From NCBI RefSeq assembly GCF_001913705.1, contig NZ_MKQD01000085.1, positions 124,001 to 188,000 of the forward strand: a stretch of DNA of 64,000 nt, written 5' to 3'. The DNA comes from Thalassotalea sp. PP2-459 (GTDB lineage Bacteria > Pseudomonadota > Gammaproteobacteria > Enterobacterales > Alteromonadaceae). This document shows positions 1 to 10,556 of this stretch, in pieces. The stretch's first letter is position 1, and each line of letters opens with the position of its first letter. Under the pieces are notes generated by a model. The model had not been told where the DNA came from and did not search any database. It worked only from the letters and a program-made list of their open reading frames with translations. The translations under genes were made by a program, and so were the position numbers.

Positions 1-1823
1 CCGCCAGCTTCGCCACCATCATTACTTTTTTGATCGCGCTGTTCAATATTTGCATCACCGACATCAACACCTGATTGTTCAAGCATTTCTTTTAATCTAC
101 CCATGTGTTGCTCTAATGCATCTTTTGCTTGCGGGTTTTGTACAACAAAGTTAACGGCCGCTTGTTCATTTTGCATATTAATTTTAACTTGCATGCTACC
201 CAGTTCTGGCGGATCTAACCGAATTTCGAGCTGTCGCAATTTTTGATTGATCATCACCATCACTTTCTCTTTAACCTCGATACTAAAATCTTTGCGATTT
301 ATCGCAATGGTTTCTTGAGCGATGATCTGAGTTGAGCGTGTTGCTTGTACCGAAACACTCTCAGCAGTCGTCTTAGCATGTATCGCTTGCGCAGCTTGTT
401 CTTGCTCTTGTGTTAACGCAGTAGTAGGTCTTGCTGGCTCTGAAAAAACGGTTTGACGCTCTGTTTTCAGGTCGACAATAGCCTGCTTCTCTGTATCAAC
501 TGGCGTATTAACTTTCATGTCAAATGACTGCTTTTGAGCATTTTGCTCAGCGTTATTTTGTTGTTCACTATCGCCAGCTGATGAACTATTGGTTTTAGCA
601 TCAACATTGACAACATTAGCTGTTGCTTGATTTATGATACGGGTGTTGTTTTCTTTGCTATCTGCTTTGTGAGTATTATCTATGTTTATTGGCGTTACTG
701 AAAATGGTGTTTCTGCACGTTGCTTTTCAGCAATTGCAGCATCAACTTCATCAGCTTTATTAACATTCAACTCTGGATTAACAGAAGAGGTAGAAATTAC
801 TGGTTCAACTGTTTTTTTAGTATCATTGCCTGCATTATCACTCACCGTTGCAAGTGATTTATCTGCAACTATTGTGTTTTCTGCGGCTTGCTTAATTTCT
901 TGTTGAGTTAATTTCGAAGCCGATTTTTCAACATCATCAGCAGATGCCAGCTTATCATCAACACCAGTAATCGTCTTTATACTATTTTCCTGCTCAACAG
1001 AAGTAGCCGCCTTTACACGGTTTAATTGATCAGATGATGCCAAAGTCTGTAACACTTTTTCATTTCCACTCACTTTTTTCACGTCAGTGGTAATTTCTTT
1101 GTTTGATTCGCTACTTTCAGAAACGGTGATTGCTTGAGCCTCTTGGTTCTTATTAGATTGAGTTTTTGTATCTCGCCCCGCTAATATTGCTTGAATTTCA
1201 GTGGCAAGCTTTTGCTCTTTTTGTGACAACTCTACTTTTTCAACCGGCGCTTTTTCAGACTGTGCAATTTGTTGCTGAACATTAATTTGCTTAGCCATTT
1301 CCAACGCTGCTTGTCTTGATTGTTCATGTTTTTGACTATGTTCAGTAGAGGTGATTTCAGAAGCATTAATAAAGTCTAATAACTTGATCGCAATTTCAGC
1401 ACGAGTATTTTCAACAGGTGCATCGACATATTCAGTTGACTGCTTATCATGTGCTTTTGTACTCTGCTCTGACGTTACTTCTTCAGCTGTATTGTTGCTA
1501 CCTTCATCAACGGCATCAGCTTGAATATCTTCATTTTTTGCTTTTTCTTCTGTCGCTTGATTGCTAACATCTGTAGCATTCTCTGAGGGTTGTGAACGAG
1601 ATGCGGCATGTTTGTCAGTCGCAACTTGTGACTGTTGTTCACTTGCGTTTTCTTGCCGCTTTTTGCCGTTAGTGACGACGGACTTATCCGCCATGTAATC
1701 TGAAAAGTTACTGGATTTACTTCTGTCTGCACCCGTATTTTTTTGTGTATCGATGCTTGACAATATTCCTTTATTTTCAACACCTTGATTTACATCTACG
1801 GGTAGTACGTTTACTTGTCTCAT
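1..1823 (-). CDS. fliK: Flagellar hook-length control protein FliK (3' end outside window)
   Basis: About 607 codons are visible without a stop; the C-terminal end lies beyond base 1. The ATG at 1823 follows a GAAGG ribosome site. FliK is the secreted ruler that sets hook length and switches export specificity through FlhB. The protein is very rich in S, T, Q, E, K and A and low in complexity over its first ~450 residues, as expected for the extended ruler. The last visible part carries the conserved C-terminal core with an EQHMGRLKEMLEQSGVDVGD-type motif. It is the last visible gene of fliEFGHIJK. The low-complexity part makes the family call rest on the C-terminus and gene order. Confidence 0.9.
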   Translation of the reverse strand, partial: MRQVNVLPVDVNQGVENKGILSSIDTQKNTGADRSKSSNFSDYMADKSVVTNGKKRQENASEQQSQVATDKHAASRSQPSENATDVSNQATEEKAKNEDIQADAVDEGSNNTAEEVTSEQSTKAHDKQSTEYVDAPVENTRAEIAIKLLDFINASEITSTEHSQKHEQSRQAALEMAKQINVQQQIAQSEKAPVEKVELSQKEQKLATEIQAILAGRDTKTQSNKNQEAQAITVSESSESNKEITTDVKKVSGNEKVLQTLASSDQLNRVKAATSVEQENSIKTITGVDDKLASADDVEKSASKLTQQEIKQAAENTIVADKSLATVSDNAGNDTKKTVEPVISTSSVNPELNVNKADEVDAAIAEKQRAETPFSVTPINIDNTHKADSKENNTRIINQATANVVNVDAKTNSSSAGDSEQQNNAEQNAQKQSFDMKVNTPVDTEKQAIVDLKTERQTVFSEPARPTTALTQEQEQAAQAIHAKTTAESVSVQATRSTQIIAQETIAINRKDFSIEVKEKVMVMINQKLRQLEIRLDPPELGSMQVKINMQNEQAAVNFVVQNPQAKDALEQHMGRLKEMLEQSGVDVGDANIEQRDQKSNDGGEAG

Positions 1824-1963
1824 CGTAAAAAACCTTCACTGAACAATTAGATAATATTTTCTTGCTTTACGCATTAACGCATCATTAATAAATATTATGC
1901 AATTTCTATTCCATTAAATAGTTTCGCACTAATTTTAGGGTATAAATATCATTCTTCATGGGT

Positions 1964-2413
1964 TCAGGATTGTGGATTACGGCGTCGAAAATATTGTTGA
2001 GCTGCAATTTCATCAAACATCGCTTGCTCAGCCCTATTCGCCTTTTTAGCAAGTAATAATTTTTGTTTTTCTTGTAACTTCTCGATCGCCTGTACTTTTT
2101 GATGCTGTAATGTCCATTGCTGCTTTCTTTGCTCCATTAACGCCTTTGCTTGCTTGATGGCAATTTCAACTTGTTCTGCTGCATTATCTAATTTAGCAAC
2201 AAATGCATGAAAATGGCGGTAAGTGACACTATCAACGCCTGTCATGGCTCGTTGATCAAGCCGTTTCATATACTCGAGTCTAAATTCACCCACACTTTGT
2301 AAACGAATGAGGTTTTCCTGGTATTCTTTTTCAGCTAGTTGCAATTGTTGAACAGCTTTATGTTCTTTATCTGATTCAAACTTATGAATAGTGTTCAATT
2401 GCTTCATTGACAT
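1964..2413 (-). CDS. fliJ: Flagellar export chaperone/stalk protein FliJ
   Basis: 149 residues, almost entirely predicted coiled coil and rich in Q, K, E and A, the usual size and composition of FliJ. FliJ is the central stalk of the FliHIJ export ATPase, recycling chaperones and coupling the ATPase to the FlhA gate on the cytoplasmic face. The start at 2413 has GAGGT eight bases upstream. It lies between fliI (23 bp away) and fliK. FliJ sequences are poorly conserved, so the call rests on size, coiled coil and position. Confidence 0.9.
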   Translation of the reverse strand: MSMKQLNTIHKFESDKEHKAVQQLQLAEKEYQENLIRLQSVGEFRLEYMKRLDQRAMTGVDSVTYRHFHAFVAKLDNAAEQVEIAIKQAKALMEQRKQQWTLQHQKVQAIEKLQEKQKLLLAKKANRAEQAMFDEIAAQQYFRRRNPQS

Positions 2414-2436
2414 AATTACTTACCTCGCCACTACTA

Positions 2437-3804
2437 TTATTCAGTGGCCGTATTTTGCTGTTGGGCATGTGCTTGTGCTGCACCAATCACTTCTTGTAGC
2501 TGTGCCAAACTTTGATCATAAGGGACAACTTCATGCATTTTTTGCTGAAGAAAAAAGTTAATGACTGGCAGCAACTGTATCGCCTGATCGATTCTGGGGT
2601 CAGTCCCTTTGCTGTATGCACCAATTGAAATTAAATCTTTATTTTGTTGATATAGTGAATAAAATTGTTTTAAATTTCGTGCAAGATCTTGGTGTTCTTC
2701 ACTGGTCACCATAGGCATTACCCGAGAAATAGAGCCTTCTATATCTACTGCTGGAAAATGCCCACTGTCTGCAAGTTGGCGAGATAATACAATATGGCCA
2801 TCAAGTATTGCCCGTGCTGCATCAGCAATAGGATCTTGTAAGTCATCACCTTCAGTTAATACGGTAAAAAATGCCGTGATCGCACCTTGGCCATCACCAC
2901 CGTTACCTGCGCGTTCAACAAGTTGTGGCAACTTAGAAAATACTGAGGGCGGATACCCTTTCGTCGCGGGTGGCTCACCTACCGCTAAGGCGATTTCACG
3001 TTGAGCTTGTGCGTAACGGGTTATAGAATCGATCAGAAGTAAAACATTCATGCCTTGGTCGCGAAAGTACTCGGCAATTTTCACCGCTGATTCACAACCT
3101 TTTAGTCGCATTAATGGTGAATTATCTGCGGGGGCCGCAACAACAACAGAGCGTTTTCGCCCTTCTTCCCCTAAAATTTCTTCAATAAACTCTTTAACTT
3201 CTCGACCACGCTCACCTACAAGCCCTACCACGATAACATCAGCCGTTGTACCGCGAGTCATCATGCCTAACAACACACTTTTACCCACGCCAGAGCCTGC
3301 AAACAACCCCATACGTTGACCTTGACCAACCGTAATAAAACTATTGATCGAGCGAACACCAACATCTAATGGTTGTGTAATTGCACGGCGTGCTAATGGG
3401 TTAATAGGCTCTGAAGAATGCTTTGCTTCTGGATCTGTTTTGATTGGACCTTTGCCATCTAAAGGCTTTCCTACCCCGTCAACTACTCGACCAAGTAACT
3501 CCATCGATAAAGGTAAACGTGCCTTAGCCATTAAAGGAACAACGCGTGCACCAGGTAATACCCCTTGCAAACTCTGCTCTGGCATTAAAAAAGTAATATC
3601 GTTCGAGAAACCAACGACTTCGGCGATTAATTCGCCTTGTGCGGTTTCAACAAGGCATTGACTACCCACTTGAGCCTTTACACCAACAGCCTCTAGTGTC
3701 AATCCAACAACGCGCACTAACCGCCCTGCAACCGAAATAGGTTGGCGGTGGATAAATTGTTGGCTGTTAATTAGCCGCTGATTAATACCTTCTATGTCTA
3801 TCAT
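2437..3804 (-). CDS. fliI: Flagellum-specific export ATPase FliI
   Basis: 455 residues, F1-beta-like. The Walker A loop GSGVGKS lies near residue 170, followed by a [13 protein letters not shown] segment, the Walker [10 protein letters not shown] segment and a [16 protein letters not shown] stretch typical of FliI/SctN. It energises export of rod, hook and filament subunits with FliH and FliJ at the base of the basal body. The ATG at 3804 was chosen over a TTG one codon upstream. It sits between fliH and fliJ. Confidence 0.97.
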   Translation of the reverse strand: MIDIEGINQRLINSQQFIHRQPISVAGRLVRVVGLTLEAVGVKAQVGSQCLVETAQGELIAEVVGFSNDITFLMPEQSLQGVLPGARVVPLMAKARLPLSMELLGRVVDGVGKPLDGKGPIKTDPEAKHSSEPINPLARRAITQPLDVGVRSINSFITVGQGQRMGLFAGSGVGKSVLLGMMTRGTTADVIVVGLVGERGREVKEFIEEILGEEGRKRSVVVAAPADNSPLMRLKGCESAVKIAEYFRDQGMNVLLLIDSITRYAQAQREIALAVGEPPATKGYPPSVFSKLPQLVERAGNGGDGQGAITAFFTVLTEGDDLQDPIADAARAILDGHIVLSRQLADSGHFPAVDIEGSISRVMPMVTSEEHQDLARNLKQFYSLYQQNKDLISIGAYSKGTDPRIDQAIQLLPVINFFLQQKMHEVVPYDQSLAQLQEVIGAAQAHAQQQNTATE

Positions 3805-3834
3805 CAACTATTTGACACTCTGAGCAAGAAACGA

Positions 3835-4632
3835 TTATTGATGTAATGCATTCTGCAAGAAAGATTCCAACACATCTGTTAAGCGCGTTTTTATCGATAA
3901 ATCGATATTAGATGTGCTATTTTCAATTTGACAACTACCTTTAGGTAACTTCGGTGATGGTAATAGTCGCCAGCCTTGCTCACTGATATATTCGGGTGTG
4001 AACTGTTGCTCTACTAACATAATGTCATCGGGGTTTAGCAGTATTTGGGTTTGGGCTTCTTGACTTGGTAAAGCCTTCATCCCCTTGTCGATGGCTTCAA
4101 ATAAGATGTCATGATTAGTTTTAGCTTCTTGATAAGTCACGGCTTCTGTCAATTGAACAACAAGTTGAAGCAATTGTTGTTCAACATTTTTTTCAACAGA
4201 CTTAATGGGTTGATGCAATTGCTCAATTAGCGTTTGCCAATTATTTGCAAGGGTATCGACGGTTTCTTTACCTTCAGTAAGGCCTTTATCAATCCCTTCA
4301 ATATGCCCCTTTTTCAAGCCTTCTTCATGGCCAGCTTTTTGCCCTTCTTCAAAGCCTGTTGAAAATCCTTCTTCTTTACCTTGATTAAAACCTTCTTGAT
4401 ATGCCGCTTGACGAATTTCTTCAATATCTTCAGCGGTTAAAGGTGTTATTTCTTCTTCTACTTCCTCAGGCGGTTCGTAGCGCCATGAAGGCTTTTTACC
4501 GAGTGCATTGGTTGGTAATGTCGTTTGATCTATATCTTCTTCAACCGTAGGGTATGCCCAAACATCAGACTCGCTCGCCTGTTCTGGTTTAATAATATTG
4601 TCTTCGACATGTACGCCTGAAAAATTTTTCAT
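3835..4632 (-). CDS. fliH: Flagellar assembly protein FliH
   Basis: 265 residues. The centre (about residues 75-120) is a run of G-x3-G repeats with alternating G and E (for example EGFNQGKEEGFSTGFEEGQK), the hallmark FliH glycine-repeat helix. The C-terminal domain contacts FliI. FliH regulates the FliI ATPase and tethers it to the C ring through FliN. It is downstream of fliG with a 36-bp gap and no strong Shine-Dalgarno. Confidence 0.95.
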   Translation of the reverse strand: MKNFSGVHVEDNIIKPEQASESDVWAYPTVEEDIDQTTLPTNALGKKPSWRYEPPEEVEEEITPLTAEDIEEIRQAAYQEGFNQGKEEGFSTGFEEGQKAGHEEGLKKGHIEGIDKGLTEGKETVDTLANNWQTLIEQLHQPIKSVEKNVEQQLLQLVVQLTEAVTYQEAKTNHDILFEAIDKGMKALPSQEAQTQILLNPDDIMLVEQQFTPEYISEQGWRLLPSPKLPKGSCQIENSTSNIDLSIKTRLTDVLESFLQNALHQ

Positions 4633-4668
4633 TCTTGTACCATTTATACTCTACAAATATAAATCAAG

Positions 4669-5718
4669 TTATAGGAATTCATCACCACCACCAGCACCGC
4701 CTAGCATTATTTCACCAGCATCTGATAATCGTCTTGCTACTGATAAAATTTCTTTCTGTGCCGCTTCAACTTCACTGATACGTACAGGGCCCATGGCCTC
4801 TAAATCGTCAGCCATCATTTCAGCTGCGCGTTTAGACATGTTGGTCATTATTTTCTCTTTCAAGGTATCATCTGCACCTTTAATTGCTTTCATAAGAGCA
4901 TCTTGCTGAACTTCACGTAGAATCGCTTGAATACCGCGGTCATCAACATCTGCTAAGTTTTCAAAGACAAACATTAAGTCTTGAATTTGTTGACTCATTT
5001 CTTCGTCATGTTCACGAATTGAATCCATTAGCATACCTTCAACATTGGTATCTAAATAGTTCATAATATCTGCAGCCGCTTTTAAGCCGCCCATTTTCGC
5101 AGCTTGCGCACCAGCTTGACCCGCAAATTGTTTTTCCATAATTTCATTTAGTTCTTGAAGGGCTGCTGGCTGTACTTCTTCAAGGTTCGCGATACGCATC
5201 ATTAAGTCTAAACGGGTTTTCTCTGCAAATTGCCCTAATATCTCAGCAGATTGTTCTGGCTCTAAGTATGACAAAACGATGGTTTGGATCTGTGGATGCT
5301 CATTTCGGATAATGTTTGCTACTTGTTTAGAGTCCATCCATTTAAGAGAATCTAACCCTTTTGCACCACCGCCCATGACAATTTGGTCAATCAAATTGCC
5401 GGCTTTATCTTCACCAAGTGCTGCGGTTAGCGCTTTGCGTACAAATTCTTCACTTTGGAAGCCAATGGTACTAAAGTTTTGAATTTCATTAATAAATAGC
5501 TTGTGCACCGCAGTGATTTTCTCTTGAGTAAAATCTTCCATTGCGGCCATCACCATACCCACTTGTTGCACCTGTTTTGGCTCTAAGTGTTTTAGTATTT
5601 GCGCAGCATCTTCTTCTGATAAGCTCAACAGTAAAATTGCGGCTTTCTCAGCGCCATCAAGTTTGTCTACATCAAACCCTTGTGGAATAGCGGCTAGTTC
5701 TTGTGCTTCATCACTCAT
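4669..5718 (-). CDS. fliG: Flagellar motor switch protein FliG
   Basis: 349 residues, with the N-terminal FliF-binding, middle FliM-binding (EHPQIQTIVLSYL, the EHPQ motif) and C-terminal torque domains. The C-terminal charged helix (DDRGIQAILREVQQDALMKAI) interacts with the stator. It forms the top of the C ring and sets rotation direction. The ATG at 5718 overlaps the fliF stop in an ATGAGTGA junction, indicating translational coupling; an in-frame TTG at 5724 was rejected. Confidence 0.97.
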   Translation of the reverse strand: MSDEAQELAAIPQGFDVDKLDGAEKAAILLLSLSEEDAAQILKHLEPKQVQQVGMVMAAMEDFTQEKITAVHKLFINEIQNFSTIGFQSEEFVRKALTAALGEDKAGNLIDQIVMGGGAKGLDSLKWMDSKQVANIIRNEHPQIQTIVLSYLEPEQSAEILGQFAEKTRLDLMMRIANLEEVQPAALQELNEIMEKQFAGQAGAQAAKMGGLKAAADIMNYLDTNVEGMLMDSIREHDEEMSQQIQDLMFVFENLADVDDRGIQAILREVQQDALMKAIKGADDTLKEKIMTNMSKRAAEMMADDLEAMGPVRISEVEAAQKEILSVARRLSDAGEIMLGGAGGGDEFL

Positions 5719-7435
5719 CTTCAATCAACCAACTTTTGACAACTTGAGAGGACAACTCTGGTTCATTCGCTACCAAAGCTCGAACGGCTTTTAAAATATC
5801 TTCATCACGATGTAAGTCTGGTAATTGTAGACTACCGTCAGGCGCAAAACCAACCGCACCGGCATCAAAATCAGCAGACAACATATCCATGGTTTCATCA
5901 CCTAAGTCTACATGACTATCAAGTGACTTATCACCATAATCTTCAGGTTTTTGATCAGGGTAAATTAATCGTTTCAGCATCGGTCTTACTACGGATAATA
6001 TCAATATAATGATCACCACAGCGCCTAACGACAGCTTAAGTATTTTCAGGAACCATGCTTCTTGATAAAAAGGCACCGCTTCTTCTACTTCTACTTCCAT
6101 GCGCGAAAAAGGTAAGGTAACCACTTCAAGTGCATCACCACGTTGTAAATCAAAACCAATACTGCCTTGGAGTAACCGGCGGATATTTGCTAATTCTTCA
6201 ACACTTCTTGGTGTTTGAACCGCATCACCGTTAGCGTTTGTTGAATTTAAATAATCAAGCGCCACTGAAACACTGATGCGACGAATAACTCCTGATTGTT
6301 GCTTGGTATAACTAATTGATTCATCAAGCTCAAAGTTTTTCGTGGACTCAGAATGTTTGCGACTTGGCGTTGAACGTTGACTATTGGTGCCGGTTGCATT
6401 TTCAGGAATATTGGAATCTAACGGTGGTTGATTGGTTAACGCACCAGGAATACCGCCAAGTGTTCCACCAATTGAGGTTTCTTCCACTTTCATTTCACTT
6501 CGAAGTGCAGGTAAATCAGGGTTGTAACGGCGTTGTGTTTCTTCTGAATTGGTGAAATCCATTGTCACGTCAACTTGTGCCGTGTAATTGCCTAAACCAA
6601 CCACAGGGATCATGATGGTATCTATTTTATCCATGTACTCTTGTTCACGCTTTTGTTCGATTTCAAACTCTTTGCGCGAACGTGAAGAAATAGAATTTTG
6701 AGAGCCTGAATTAAGCAAGCGGCCATTTTGATCAGTCACTGTTACACGATTAGGTGTTAAGCTTTGTACCGCTGAGGCGACAATATCTACGATTGAGTCT
6801 ACTTCTTCTTCTGACAATAAGCGTCCTTTACGTAAGGTAACAACAACGGTTGCAGAAGGTGATTTTTCACGTTTTGCGAAAACATTTTCGCGTGGAATGG
6901 CTAGTAATACCTTTGCACGGCTTACTGTTTGTAGCTCTTGAATAGTACGTGCAAGTTGTTGTTCACGAGAGTGTTTTAATCGCTCTCGTTCTAAACGCTG
7001 GCTAACACCAAACCCCATATCTTGCATGATGATTTCTTCGCGGTCGTTTGGTTCGTCGGTTAAACCTTCACGGGCAAGCATCAACTTAATATCTTGGTAG
7101 CGATCAGCAGGTACAGAAATAGTATTATTTTCTTGAATATAGTCGTCTACACCGTTGGCATCCAAAAAATCCATCGTTTTAATCAATTGATCGGTAGGAA
7201 GCTTAGTTAAGTAGCGATACTCAGGTTGGTTTGCCCACATAATCACGAAAACAGCAATCGCTAAACAAATGGCTAATGCCATAATAAGCGTTACCTGACG
7301 TAACACATCAACGTTACCCATCATTGCCGATAAACCAGATTTTTGCTCTTCGATACCGTCATTTGCGTTGTCATTCGCAACAAGATCGTTACCACCGTCA
7401 GCTGTTGCTAATGCTGTATTTGTTGTATCAGCCAC
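5711..7435 (-). CDS. fliF: Flagellar MS-ring protein FliF
   Basis: 574 residues. There is an N-terminal transmembrane segment at about residues 50-70, two ring-building YscJ/FliF domains and a serine- and asparagine-rich middle loop. A second membrane helix at about 455-477 precedes a C-terminal cytoplasmic tail that binds FliG. It forms the inner-membrane MS ring on which the export gate and C ring assemble. It is the second gene of the fliE operon, 54 bp after fliE, and overlaps fliG by 8 bp. Confidence 0.97.
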   Translation of the reverse strand: MADTTNTALATADGGNDLVANDNANDGIEEQKSGLSAMMGNVDVLRQVTLIMALAICLAIAVFVIMWANQPEYRYLTKLPTDQLIKTMDFLDANGVDDYIQENNTISVPADRYQDIKLMLAREGLTDEPNDREEIIMQDMGFGVSQRLERERLKHSREQQLARTIQELQTVSRAKVLLAIPRENVFAKREKSPSATVVVTLRKGRLLSEEEVDSIVDIVASAVQSLTPNRVTVTDQNGRLLNSGSQNSISSRSRKEFEIEQKREQEYMDKIDTIMIPVVGLGNYTAQVDVTMDFTNSEETQRRYNPDLPALRSEMKVEETSIGGTLGGIPGALTNQPPLDSNIPENATGTNSQRSTPSRKHSESTKNFELDESISYTKQQSGVIRRISVSVALDYLNSTNANGDAVQTPRSVEELANIRRLLQGSIGFDLQRGDALEVVTLPFSRMEVEVEEAVPFYQEAWFLKILKLSLGAVVIIILILSVVRPMLKRLIYPDQKPEDYGDKSLDSHVDLGDETMDMLSADFDAGAVGFAPDGSLQLPDLHRDEDILKAVRALVANEPELSSQVVKSWLIEDE

Positions 7436-7489
7436 TATATATTCTCCGCTAGACTACTTTTTACGCGTACGATTATGCTATCCGAACGA

Positions 7490-7843
7490 TTAAACAGGCA
7501 TACTCATAATTTCTTTGTATGCTTCGACAAATTTATTTCTCACTTGCACAGTGGCTTCAAAGGCGACACTGGCTTTTGATGCAGATATCATGGTGTCTGC
7601 TAGCGTGACACTGCGATCACCCATTTCGAAACGAGTCCGTTTATCACCAGCTTCTTGTTGAATATCATTTACGGTATTAACCGCTTGTTTTAGCATAGAA
7701 GCAAAATCACTTTGTGATGAGTTTACTGGCGCAACTTCATTACCAATGATGTTGTCATTTTTGATTGTCGATGCGCGGTTACCCATTGCTTCTAGTTGCA
7801 TATTTTGCATTTGGGCATACAAGGAATTGCTTTTGATATCCAT
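7490..7843 (-). CDS. fliE: Flagellar hook-basal body protein FliE
   Basis: 117 residues starting MDIKSNSLYAQMQ. The C-terminus (VRNKFVEAYKEIMSMPV) is the conserved FliE end. FliE is a small periplasmic adaptor between the MS ring and the rod. The frame is open a further 26 codons upstream, but that extension covers the sigma-54 promoter at 7895-7910, so the ATG at 7843 is preferred. It is the first gene of fliEFGHIJK. Confidence 0.95.
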   Translation of the reverse strand: MDIKSNSLYAQMQNMQLEAMGNRASTIKNDNIIGNEVAPVNSSQSDFASMLKQAVNTVNDIQQEAGDKRTRFEMGDRSVTLADTMISASKASVAFEATVQVRNKFVEAYKEIMSMPV

Positions 7844-7894
7844 GATATTCTCGCTAGTGTCAAACTTTTGAAAAATTGTTACTAACAGTAATAA

Positions 7895-7910
7895 AGCAAC
7901 ATTAATGCCA
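7895..7910 (-). promoter_or_regulatory. Sigma-54 promoter of fliEFGHIJK
   Basis: Minus strand reads TGGCATTAATGTTGCT, matching TGGCAC-N5-TTGCW with GG and GC 12 bases apart. It lies about 52 bp upstream of the fliE ATG. Dependence on FlrA or FlrC is inferred from the Vibrio-type hierarchy. Confidence 0.85.
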
Positions 7911-8020
7911 TAAAAAAGCATTAATTATTTAACTTAAAAATCATATAGATAAGCAGTTAAAATTAGAAAAACACCGAGCTTATTAACATAAAATAAGCGC
8001 TGGTGCTTTGATAGAAAAGA

Positions 8021-9361
8021 TTATGCAGGAATTTGAATACCACTATCGCGCATACGTGCGATTTTATAACGAAGCGTTCTTGGACTAATACCTAATTTTT
8101 CGGCCACCGCTTTGCGACTTCCATGGCATGCTTGCAAGGTATCTAATATGATTTGATGCTCTTGCATTTTTAGTTCACTTCCCAGTTTATCATCACTAGC
8201 AGTTATGGTAGCAACATCAGAAATAGCAGGCGTATCAAAATTTTCGATTAATAAGTCAGCTGCATCAATCACACCATCACTATGTAAAATCAATGCACGT
8301 TGTATCACATTATCTAACTCTCTAACATTGCCAGGCCACTGATAAGCATTTAATTTACTGCACGCTGCTGGAGTAAACTCAGGTGATTCTTGCTGATTTT
8401 TTTGACAAATTCTTGAAATCAAATGATTAGCGAGCGGTACAATATCATCACGGCGCTGCGAAAGTGGTAACCAGTTTAATGGGAAAACATTTAATCGGTA
8501 GTATAAATCTTCCCGAAATATACCTTCGTTAACTGCCTCTTTAAGATCTCTATTACTGGTTGCAATAACACGCACATCTAGCTTAATGGTTTTTCGGCCA
8601 GCTAACCGCTCAACTTCACGTTCTTGCAATACACGTAAAATTTTCGCTTGTAAGCCAAGATCCATCTCAGTGATCTCATCAAGTAAAATAGTGCCACCTT
8701 GTGCTTGTTCAAATTTACCAGGGCATGCTTGAATAGCACCGGTAAATGCCCCTTTTTCATAACCAAACAAAGTGGCTTCTAACATATTTTCTGGAATAGC
8801 CGCGCAGTTTATCGCAACAAAAGGTTTATTCGCCCTTGATGAATGCCCATGTACATATTGCGCTAAGACTTCTTTACCTGAGCCACTAGGGCCTAACACC
8901 ATTACTGAAGCGTCTGTTGATGCGACTTTTCTTGCAAGCAATAACAACTCTTTGCTTTTAGTATCAGCCACTATAGGCTCGAATGCATCATTTTGCTGGA
9001 TTGGTAAGTATTGATTAACCATGTTTAGTAAGACTTCAGGCGCAAAAGGTTTAGCCATATAATTACAGGCACCATCCTTCATTGCTTGTACAGCATCATC
9101 GATAGTGCCGTAGGCTGTCATGATCAGTACCGGCATTTTAGCAAACGATGATTTTATACTTTTCAAAAGATTTAACCCAGACATACCTGACATTTGTACA
9201 TCACTAACAACTAAATCCACTTGCTGATTTTTCAATAAAAGTAATGCAGCTTCGCCTGACTCTGCTTCAATGCATTGGTATCCAGCAAGGTTTAAGGTAT
9301 CAATTAATGCCTCTCGTAATCCGGCATCATCTTCTACCACTAAGATTTTACTTTGACTCAT
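8021..9361 (-). CDS. flrC: Flagellar sigma-54 response regulator FlrC
   Basis: 446 residues. An N-terminal receiver domain has phospho-acceptor D54 in SDVQM. A sigma-54 AAA+ domain follows, with GPSGSGKE and GAFTGA loops, and then a Fis-type C-terminal helix-turn-helix. When phosphorylated by FlrB, FlrC activates class III sigma-54 flagellar promoters. The start overlaps the end of flrB by 14 bp, so the two are translated as a pair. Confidence 0.95.
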   Translation of the reverse strand: MSQSKILVVEDDAGLREALIDTLNLAGYQCIEAESGEAALLLLKNQQVDLVVSDVQMSGMSGLNLLKSIKSSFAKMPVLIMTAYGTIDDAVQAMKDGACNYMAKPFAPEVLLNMVNQYLPIQQNDAFEPIVADTKSKELLLLARKVASTDASVMVLGPSGSGKEVLAQYVHGHSSRANKPFVAINCAAIPENMLEATLFGYEKGAFTGAIQACPGKFEQAQGGTILLDEITEMDLGLQAKILRVLQEREVERLAGRKTIKLDVRVIATSNRDLKEAVNEGIFREDLYYRLNVFPLNWLPLSQRRDDIVPLANHLISRICQKNQQESPEFTPAACSKLNAYQWPGNVRELDNVIQRALILHSDGVIDAADLLIENFDTPAISDVATITASDDKLGSELKMQEHQIILDTLQACHGSRKAVAEKLGISPRTLRYKIARMRDSGIQIPA

Positions 9362-10520
9362 CGTAACTCTCCTGAGGTGAAGTTAACGACTCGCTACCAG
9401 TTTCATTTGGCAACAAGGGTAATGATATTACAAAATGTGCGCCCTCTCCTGGCTTACTTATTAAATGCACTTCACCTTGATGTGCATTAGCAACTGATTT
9501 CACAACGGCAAGCCCTAGCCCAGTGCCTTGACTGCGAGATGTGTAAAAAGGTTCAAAAATTTTGGCGGCCTTTTCTGCCGCTATGCCACAGCCGTTGTCT
9601 TTAACGCTGATATACGCTTTTCCGTCTTTGCAGTAACAGGCAATATGAATGTTAGCCTTTGTTTCAATGACCTCTAGGCTATTATGAATAAGGTTTTGAA
9701 TCGCACCACTTAGCGCGGTTTCATTGCCTAATACATGGCAATCGTCAGGGCAGTATTGAATATCGATTTCAGCATCTGCTTGCTCAATGAGTGCTTCCAT
9801 ACCATGAACTGCAGCGTTGACTAAGGCATTGACCGACAAAGAAGAGACAACTTGTTGTTGACCACTTTTTGCAAATAACAACATATCATTCACGGTTTGT
9901 TCGAGATCAGATAAACGCGACATCAACTTTTCTTGAAAGTTATCGCGCTCTGTAGTTTGTAACTGCTTACTTTTTAAATTAGCGCCGTATAAAATAGCTG
10001 CTGAAAGTGGTGTACGTATTTGGTGTGCAAGTTTAGATACCATTTGACCTAGCGATGATAATCGCTGTAACTGGCTTAATTTATCTTGCAGTAGACGAGT
10101 TTCTGTTAAATCGGTGATCATTATAAGTTGACCAGGTTGATCGATTAACGCGGTAATTTCTAACTTCACACGGCGACCATCTTTAAGTGATACTTCATGC
10201 CAGTCATCGGCGCGCGGCTTAAAAGAACGGCGGATCACTTCAAACCATGGGTATCCTAAGATGGGCTCTTCTAACAGCTGGCTGGCAATTTTATTCATTT
10301 TGACCACAATGCCATTTCCATCGAGCATAATCATACCCGTTGGCATGACATCAATAAGTTTTTCGAGTTGATTTGATTGCTGTCGTAATAAATCAAGTTC
10401 ACCAACATATGACTCTGTGGCGAGTTTTTGCTTATTAGCAATACATGGCTGTTCAACAAACGGGAACACCTTTTGTTGATTCATAGTAGAATTAGTTTGA
10501 TTTGCAACGGCTACAACCAT
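9348..10520 (-). CDS. flrB: Flagellar sensor histidine kinase FlrB
   Basis: 390 residues with no transmembrane segment, so cytosolic. A PAS-like domain (about residues 45-145) precedes HisKA with the phospho-acceptor H166 in AHQIRTPL. The HATPase domain has the N box (NLIHNSLEV), the G1 box (DNGCGI) and the GTGLGLAV box. It phosphorylates FlrC. A good sigma-54 site lies about 40 bp upstream, so flrBC is itself class II, activated by FlrA. Confidence 0.94.
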   Translation of the reverse strand: MVVAVANQTNSTMNQQKVFPFVEQPCIANKQKLATESYVGELDLLRQQSNQLEKLIDVMPTGMIMLDGNGIVVKMNKIASQLLEEPILGYPWFEVIRRSFKPRADDWHEVSLKDGRRVKLEITALIDQPGQLIMITDLTETRLLQDKLSQLQRLSSLGQMVSKLAHQIRTPLSAAILYGANLKSKQLQTTERDNFQEKLMSRLSDLEQTVNDMLLFAKSGQQQVVSSLSVNALVNAAVHGMEALIEQADAEIDIQYCPDDCHVLGNETALSGAIQNLIHNSLEVIETKANIHIACYCKDGKAYISVKDNGCGIAAEKAAKIFEPFYTSRSQGTGLGLAVVKSVANAHQGEVHLISKPGEGAHFVISLPLLPNETGSESLTSPQESYDESK

Positions 10521-10556
10521 AATACACTTCTCGAATGACGATAATATTCAAGAAAA

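Noticed and set aside
1475-1783. 102-codon minus-strand frame inside fliK
   Set aside because: Overlaps fliK in another frame and has the basic composition of a shadow frame.
3050-3661. Plus-strand frames opposite fliI
   Set aside because: Antisense to a highly conserved ATPase gene, with no ribosome site or recognisable protein.
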